In this document: positions 60,023-64,000 of the stretch, in pieces
Position numbering within the stretch: the first letter of the stretch is position 1
Layout of the letters: the number at the start of each line of letters is the position of its first letter
Origin: Granulicella aggregans
GTDB lineage: Bacteria; Acidobacteriota; Terriglobia; Terriglobales; Acidobacteriaceae
Reading direction: 5' to 3'
Assembly: GCF_014203275.1 (NCBI RefSeq)
Contig: NZ_JACHIP010000006.1
Span: forward strand, 186,001-250,000
DNA: 64,000 bases
Notes under the pieces: generated by a model
The model's input: the letters and a program-made list of their open reading frames with translations, nothing else
The model's database searches: none
What the model was told of the DNA's origin: nothing
Made by a program: the position numbers and the translations under genes

Positions 60023-60916
60023 ATGAATAAACCGCAGCATGTGCCGGTTCTTTTAGAAGCGAGTTTGGAGTACCTCAATGTGCGGCCGGGCGGCGTGATT
60101 GTCGATGCGACGCTGGGGCTGGGCGGGCACTCTTCCGAGATTGCGAAGAGGCTGGGACCGACGGGTAAGCTGATCTGTTTCGATCGCGACCCGGAGGCGA
60201 TGGCCAAGGCGAAGGCAAGGCTGGAAGAAGTCGCGGCAGAGCTTGGCAGCGAGATGCCTGAAGTGGTCTACGAGCCACGGGCTTTCTCAGAGGCAGCCGA
60301 GGCGATCAAGCCGGGGAGTATCGACGGCCTGCTGGCGGACTTTGGAGTGAGCAGCCTGCAGTTGGACGAGGCGCACAGAGGATTCAGTTTCCGGTCAGAT
60401 GGGCCTTTGGACATGCGGATGGATACGCGGTCCGGGGAGACGGCCGAACAAGTGGTAAATCAGGAGGACGAAAACGAACTCGCCGACCTGATTTACGAAT
60501 TCGGAGAGGAAAGGAGATCGCGGAGAATCGCCAGAGCCATTGTGCGGGCACGGCCGATATCGACGACAGCAGAACTTGCTCAAGTGATATCGGCCGCTGC
60601 CCCATCAATGAAAGGCGACAAGATTCATCCGGCGACGAGAACTTTCCAGGCACTTCGGATTCGAGTGAATAACGAGTTGGGAGAGATTGAGACGCTGCTC
60701 AAGAGCGCGCCTTCTCTGTTGAAGCCGGGCGGAAGGCTGGTGTTGATCAGCTTCCACTCTCTGGAGGACCGGCGAGTGAAGGATTCGTTCCGTGAGTTGC
60801 ACCGGGACAAGACGTTTGAAGTGCTCACGAAGAAGCCGGTTGTGGCTGAGGAGCAGGAGCAGCTGAGAAATCCGCGGAGTCGGAGCGCGAAGTTGAGGGC
60901 GGCGGAGAAGGTTTAG
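60023..60916 (+). CDS. rsmH: 16S rRNA (cytosine-1402 N4) methyltransferase
   Basis: 297 residues from the ATG at 60023 (GGCGGGAGAA upstream). Family motifs: HVPVLLEASLEYL, DATLGLGGHSSEIAKRL (SAM site), FDRDPEA, LADFGVSSLQLDEAHRGFSF, PLDMRMD, TRTFQALRIRVN and LISFHSLEDRRVK. Methylates the decoding-region cytosine of 16S rRNA with SAM. Confidence 0.96.
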   Translation: MNKPQHVPVLLEASLEYLNVRPGGVIVDATLGLGGHSSEIAKRLGPTGKLICFDRDPEAMAKAKARLEEVAAELGSEMPEVVYEPRAFSEAAEAIKPGSIDGLLADFGVSSLQLDEAHRGFSFRSDGPLDMRMDTRSGETAEQVVNQEDENELADLIYEFGEERRSRRIARAIVRARPISTTAELAQVISAAAPSMKGDKIHPATRTFQALRIRVNNELGEIETLLKSAPSLLKPGGRLVLISFHSLEDRRVKDSFRELHRDKTFEVLTKKPVVAEEQEQLRNPRSRSAKLRAAEKV

Positions 60917-61100
60917 TAGTACAGGATTTTCAAGGATCGGGCCGGGGTTGTCCTGCCGTGCTTTCAGGCGAAAGACACCCTTGTAACAAACAGTCCCCTC
61001 CTCCATACAGCGATCCCGGCCCGGATCGTCTTTGGAAGGGCAGAGTTTTAGAGAAGCAGATTCCCTTCGGGAATGACAAAGAAGCGGTAAGGAGACGACG

Positions 61101-61616
61101 ATGGCGACGATGACAACAGTAGCGGGGATGGACGTGATGGGCACGAGGTCACGGAGCCGTGTCGCGTCGGTATCAGAGCGGAATCGCTCTTTGTTCGAGG
61201 TACAGCGGCGCAACCGCCGTGGGCCCACGCCTGAGGTCTTCTTCACCAAGCACATCGATAACAGTCGCATTGTGAAGGCCGATGATCCCGAGCGCCGGCG
61301 CGAGATGCGGACGTTCGCGATGGTGATGGGCGTCCTGTTCATGCTGGTGATGGTGTATGTGTGGCAGCACTTCGCGGCGATCGAGGTTGGGTATCACGTC
61401 GAGGCGCAGAAGTCGCAGGTTGAGCAGTTTCGGGAGCAGAACCGGCAGCTTCGGCTGTCCGAGGCTCAGTTGTCTGATCCGGGCCGGATCGACAAGATTG
61501 CGAAGCAGCTCGGGCTGGATTCGCCGCAGCCGGGACAGGTTGTGCGGCCGGATGGAAGTGATGCGAATGCTCCGGTGCTGGCGCAGGCAGGTTCGGCTTC
61601 CCTGCCCTCTTATTGA
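61101..61616 (+). CDS. ftsL: Cell division protein FtsL
   Basis: 171 residues. A basic cytosolic part (~1-68), one membrane helix (~71-90), then a coiled-coil-like periplasmic part (EAQKSQVEQFREQNRQLRL) and the C-terminal DPGRIDKIAKQLGL block. FtsL bridges FtsB and FtsQ to FtsI/FtsW. The position between rsmH and ftsI supports the call; the sequence itself is poorly conserved. The cytosolic part is longer than in enteric FtsL. Confidence 0.8.
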   Translation: MATMTTVAGMDVMGTRSRSRVASVSERNRSLFEVQRRNRRGPTPEVFFTKHIDNSRIVKADDPERRREMRTFAMVMGVLFMLVMVYVWQHFAAIEVGYHVEAQKSQVEQFREQNRQLRLSEAQLSDPGRIDKIAKQLGLDSPQPGQVVRPDGSDANAPVLAQAGSASLPSY

Positions 61617-61655
61617 TTTCGCTCGACAGATTCTCCTAAAGAAGTTGGTGTACCG

Positions 61656-63992
61656 ATGAGACAGATGCCCCGGCAGATGCCACGCCAGAGCCTGACCGCT
61701 CCTATACGGAGGGTCAGGTTCACTTACGTTGCGATGTTTTTTATTGTGTGGACGGCGGCGATTGGACTGCGGCTGTTCTGGCTGCAGGTGGTACGGCACC
61801 AGGACTTTGTGAAGCGTGCTGCCCTGCAGCAGCAGCGGACGTTTGAGGTTGCGCCACGGCGAGGAGTGCTGTACGACCGCAATCTGCGCGAGCTAGCAAT
61901 GACGGTGCTGGTGGACTCGGTGTACGCGGTGCCGTCGGAGCTGGGAGAGAACCGCGAGAATGCGGCAGAGATCTTGGCGAAGATCGTTCATGCGGACGCG
62001 CAGGACAACTTCACCTCGCAGCCGCAGATCCTGGCGCGGTTCACGGCTTCGAAAAACTTTGCGTGGGTGGCTCGGCGGCTCGATCCGGAGACGGCGAACC
62101 GGGTGCGTGAGTTGAACCTGCATGGCATCTATCTGCAGAAGGAGTTCAAGCGGTTTTATCCGAACAATGATCTGGCGGCGCAGGTGCTGGGATATGTCGG
62201 CACGGACGACACGGGTCTGGGCGGGCTGGAACGGCAGTTCGATCAGGACATGCACGGCGAGCCGGGACATATGCTGACGGCGCTCGATGCGAAGCGGCAT
62301 GTGTTGGGCAGCGAAGAGAGTCAGCCGCAGCCAGGCGAGAATCTTGTCCTGACGATTGATTCGAACATTCAGCACATGGCTGAGGCTGCGCTGGATGCGC
62401 AGATGGACAAGGTGAAGGCGCTGCACGGGACTGTGGTGGTGCAGGACCCGCACACCGGGCAGATCCTTGCGCTGGCGATCTCGCCGCGATTCGATCCGAA
62501 CGATTCACGGCACATGCAGCCGGGGTCGTTGACGAACCTTGCTGTGAGCGATGTGTATGAGCCGGGGTCGACGTTCAAGCTGGTGGCGTATTCGGCAGCT
62601 ATCGACGCGGCGGGGGTGCAGCCGACGGACATGGTGGACTGCCAGGGCGGCGCGATGACGATGTATGGCCGCACGCTGCATGATGACAAGACGGACCACT
62701 TTGGCGTGGTGACGGTGCAGTACGCGCTGGAGCACTCGAGCGACGTGGGTGCGGCGAAGATGGCGCTGAAGCTGGGCAACCAGAAGTTCTACGACTACAT
62801 GCATAGCTACGGCTTTGGCGATCGCAGCGGCATTGAGCTGCCGAGCGAGACGCGTGGGCTGCTGAGGACACCGAAGCGATGGGGCGCGACTAGCATCCTC
62901 TCGATGGCGATTGGGCAGGAGGTCGGCGTGACTCCAGTCCAACTTGTAACCATGGTGAGCACAATTGCCAATGGCGGAGTGTATATGCCGCCGCACGTCC
63001 TGCTGCAATCGACTGACGAGATGAAGGGTGATCCGAGGCTGCAGCCGGCGGCGTTTCGTCCCTCGAACCAGTTGCCGGACAAGCTGCCAGACGGCGCGCA
63101 TCGCGTGATCAAGGAGCTGACCTCCGCGAAGATGCGGATGATGATGGAAGGCATTGTCACGGAAGGCACGGGCAAAGAGGCTAGACTGAACGGCTATAGT
63201 TCTGCGGGCAAGACGGGGACGGCGCAGAAGATCGATGTGGCGACGCATACCTACTCGCACACGAAGCTGGTGGCGAGCTTTGCGGGGTTTGCTCCGGTGA
63301 GCGCTCCGGCGATTGCGGTGACGGTGGTGATCGATAACCCGACCGTGGGCGCGAGCAAGTATGGCGGCGCCGTGAGTGCTCCGGTGTTTGCGCAGGTGGC
63401 GCAGCAGGTGCTCGAGTATTTGGGAGTGCCGCATGACCGGCCGTTGACCCCGCAAAAGGGTGCGAAGGTTGCGAGCGATAAGGAAGTTGCCGATGATTCG
63501 CCGAATGAGAACACGGGCGATCTGGAGGCGATGTTCGCAGATGTGAACAATCTGCCGGCGGATGATCCGCTGCGGGCTTCGGCTACGCAGGAAGCAGCGC
63601 AGTCCCCTGCCCTGGCTCCGACGAGCGTTGCGGCGAACTCGAGTGTGAAGAGTAGCGTCATGCAGCTGTTGCCGAAGAAGGTAGCGGATGCGTTCCGCGC
63701 GAATGGTGGATCGGATACTCCGGCTCCTGACACCGCGAACGCTTCACTGGTCGCGCCGAAGATTGTGCCGGAGTCGCAGACTCGTGGCAACGGGACTGTT
63801 GTTGTCGATTCGGTGAAGCGGGTGGCGGTGCCTTCGTTTGAGGGCGCGGCTTTGCGGACGGTTGTTGAAGAGGCTGGACGTGCGGGGCTGCGGGTGCAAC
63901 CGCTGGGCAGTGGGCTGGCTCGGCAGCAGGTTCCGGTGGCGGGAACGATGGTACCGGAGGGGACGCAGGTGGCGGTGCGGTTTAGCCGGTAA
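61656..63992 (+). CDS. ftsI: Penicillin-binding protein 2/3 (FtsI) with C-terminal PASTA domain
   Basis: 778 residues. One membrane helix (~21-43), a dimerisation domain (~65-215), then the transpeptidase domain with S305-T-F-K308 (SXXK), S361-S-D363 where most relatives have SxN, and K519-T-G521 (KTG). A Pro/Ala-rich linker leads to a PASTA domain at the C-terminus (VPSFEGAALRTVVEEAGRAG). Family role: septal peptidoglycan crosslinking; PASTA binds muropeptides or beta-lactams. The stop is eight bases before the window end; murE would be expected next. Confidence 0.95.
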   Translation: MRQMPRQMPRQSLTAPIRRVRFTYVAMFFIVWTAAIGLRLFWLQVVRHQDFVKRAALQQQRTFEVAPRRGVLYDRNLRELAMTVLVDSVYAVPSELGENRENAAEILAKIVHADAQDNFTSQPQILARFTASKNFAWVARRLDPETANRVRELNLHGIYLQKEFKRFYPNNDLAAQVLGYVGTDDTGLGGLERQFDQDMHGEPGHMLTALDAKRHVLGSEESQPQPGENLVLTIDSNIQHMAEAALDAQMDKVKALHGTVVVQDPHTGQILALAISPRFDPNDSRHMQPGSLTNLAVSDVYEPGSTFKLVAYSAAIDAAGVQPTDMVDCQGGAMTMYGRTLHDDKTDHFGVVTVQYALEHSSDVGAAKMALKLGNQKFYDYMHSYGFGDRSGIELPSETRGLLRTPKRWGATSILSMAIGQEVGVTPVQLVTMVSTIANGGVYMPPHVLLQSTDEMKGDPRLQPAAFRPSNQLPDKLPDGAHRVIKELTSAKMRMMMEGIVTEGTGKEARLNGYSSAGKTGTAQKIDVATHTYSHTKLVASFAGFAPVSAPAIAVTVVIDNPTVGASKYGGAVSAPVFAQVAQQVLEYLGVPHDRPLTPQKGAKVASDKEVADDSPNENTGDLEAMFADVNNLPADDPLRASATQEAAQSPALAPTSVAANSSVKSSVMQLLPKKVADAFRANGGSDTPAPDTANASLVAPKIVPESQTRGNGTVVVDSVKRVAVPSFEGAALRTVVEEAGRAGLRVQPLGSGLARQQVPVAGTMVPEGTQVAVRFSR

Positions 63993-64000
63993 GAGCAGAG

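Noticed and set aside
61056..61076. Short ATTCCC-TTC-GGGAAT hairpin before ftsL as a repeat or terminator
   Set aside because: Only 6 bp, a single copy, no T tract and inside a likely operon; too weak to annotate.
1..64000. CRISPR array, prophage, transposase or toxin-antitoxin module
   Set aside because: No regularly spaced direct repeats, integrase, DDE-type transposase or typical small toxin pairs were seen on either strand.

Overview
The window looks like chromosomal DNA of a GC-rich, aerobic, heterotrophic soil bacterium. The best fit is Acidobacteriota, family Acidobacteriaceae (Granulicella/Terriglobus/Edaphobacter type). The grounds are family composition: large secreted S53 peptidases with Ig-like and FG-GAP repeats, carboxypeptidase-regulatory-domain TonB receptors, YncE-phosphoesterase fusions, TadE/TadG-like pairs, and an mraZ-rsmH-ftsL-ftsI cluster with a PASTA-type FtsI. 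The assignment is inference from gene content; there is no rRNA gene and no CRISPR array. One tRNA (Ala, anticodon CGC) is present. No phage, integrase or transposase was seen.

Layout. 1-7.4 kb: two tandem minus-strand sedolisin/kumamolisin-type peptidases (one cut by the window edge) that share an upstream box and a 5' leader. 7.7-16.1 kb: an alpha-glucan group of secreted pullulanase (GH13), TonB-dependent receptor and GH31 alpha-glucosidase. 16.4-21 kb: secreted cupin-like protein, mannose-6-phosphate isomerase and a YncE/phosphoesterase fusion. 21-24.1 kb: fatty acid desaturase and a B12-fold radical SAM enzyme. 24.3-29.7 kb: five consecutive two-component signalling genes. 29.8-34.2 kb: two tandem TadE/TadG-like pairs. 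34.5-38 kb: IscA/ErpA-type Fe-S protein, Tat-exported M24 peptidase, fructose-1,6-bisphosphatase with a small overlapping gene, and tRNA-Ala.

38-49.5 kb is the accessory-looking part: old yellow enzyme with two small partners, a NarL-type kinase and a response regulator, an acidobacterial membrane protein of unknown role, a Gfo/Idh/MocA oxidoreductase broken by one in-frame stop, an NmrA-like reductase, two paralogous alpha/beta hydrolases (one cytosolic, one exported), and a Met/His-rich outer-membrane protein behind a structured leader and a small Cys-rich exported protein, probably metal related. 49.5-57.7 kb: eutC (with no eutB in the window) overlapping pncB, a K+-independent-type membrane pyrophosphatase, an NCS1 nucleobase/hydantoin transporter, an IclR regulator and an SRPBCC protein. 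57.8-64 kb: fasciclin protein, DUF2127 protein, then the start of the division/cell-wall cluster (mraZ with its own three-repeat operator, rsmH, ftsL, ftsI).

The least expected signals are non-coding. There are two families of dispersed intergenic repeats. One (56-59 bp) keeps a hairpin whose arms differ between copies yet still pair; the other (about 70 bp) carries a TTCGTG-N5-CACGAA hairpin. The two S53 peptidases share a 31-bp upstream box with 28 identical positions, and the metal-type outer-membrane protein is preceded by a 50-nt inverted repeat. No clearly new defence or mobile system was found.
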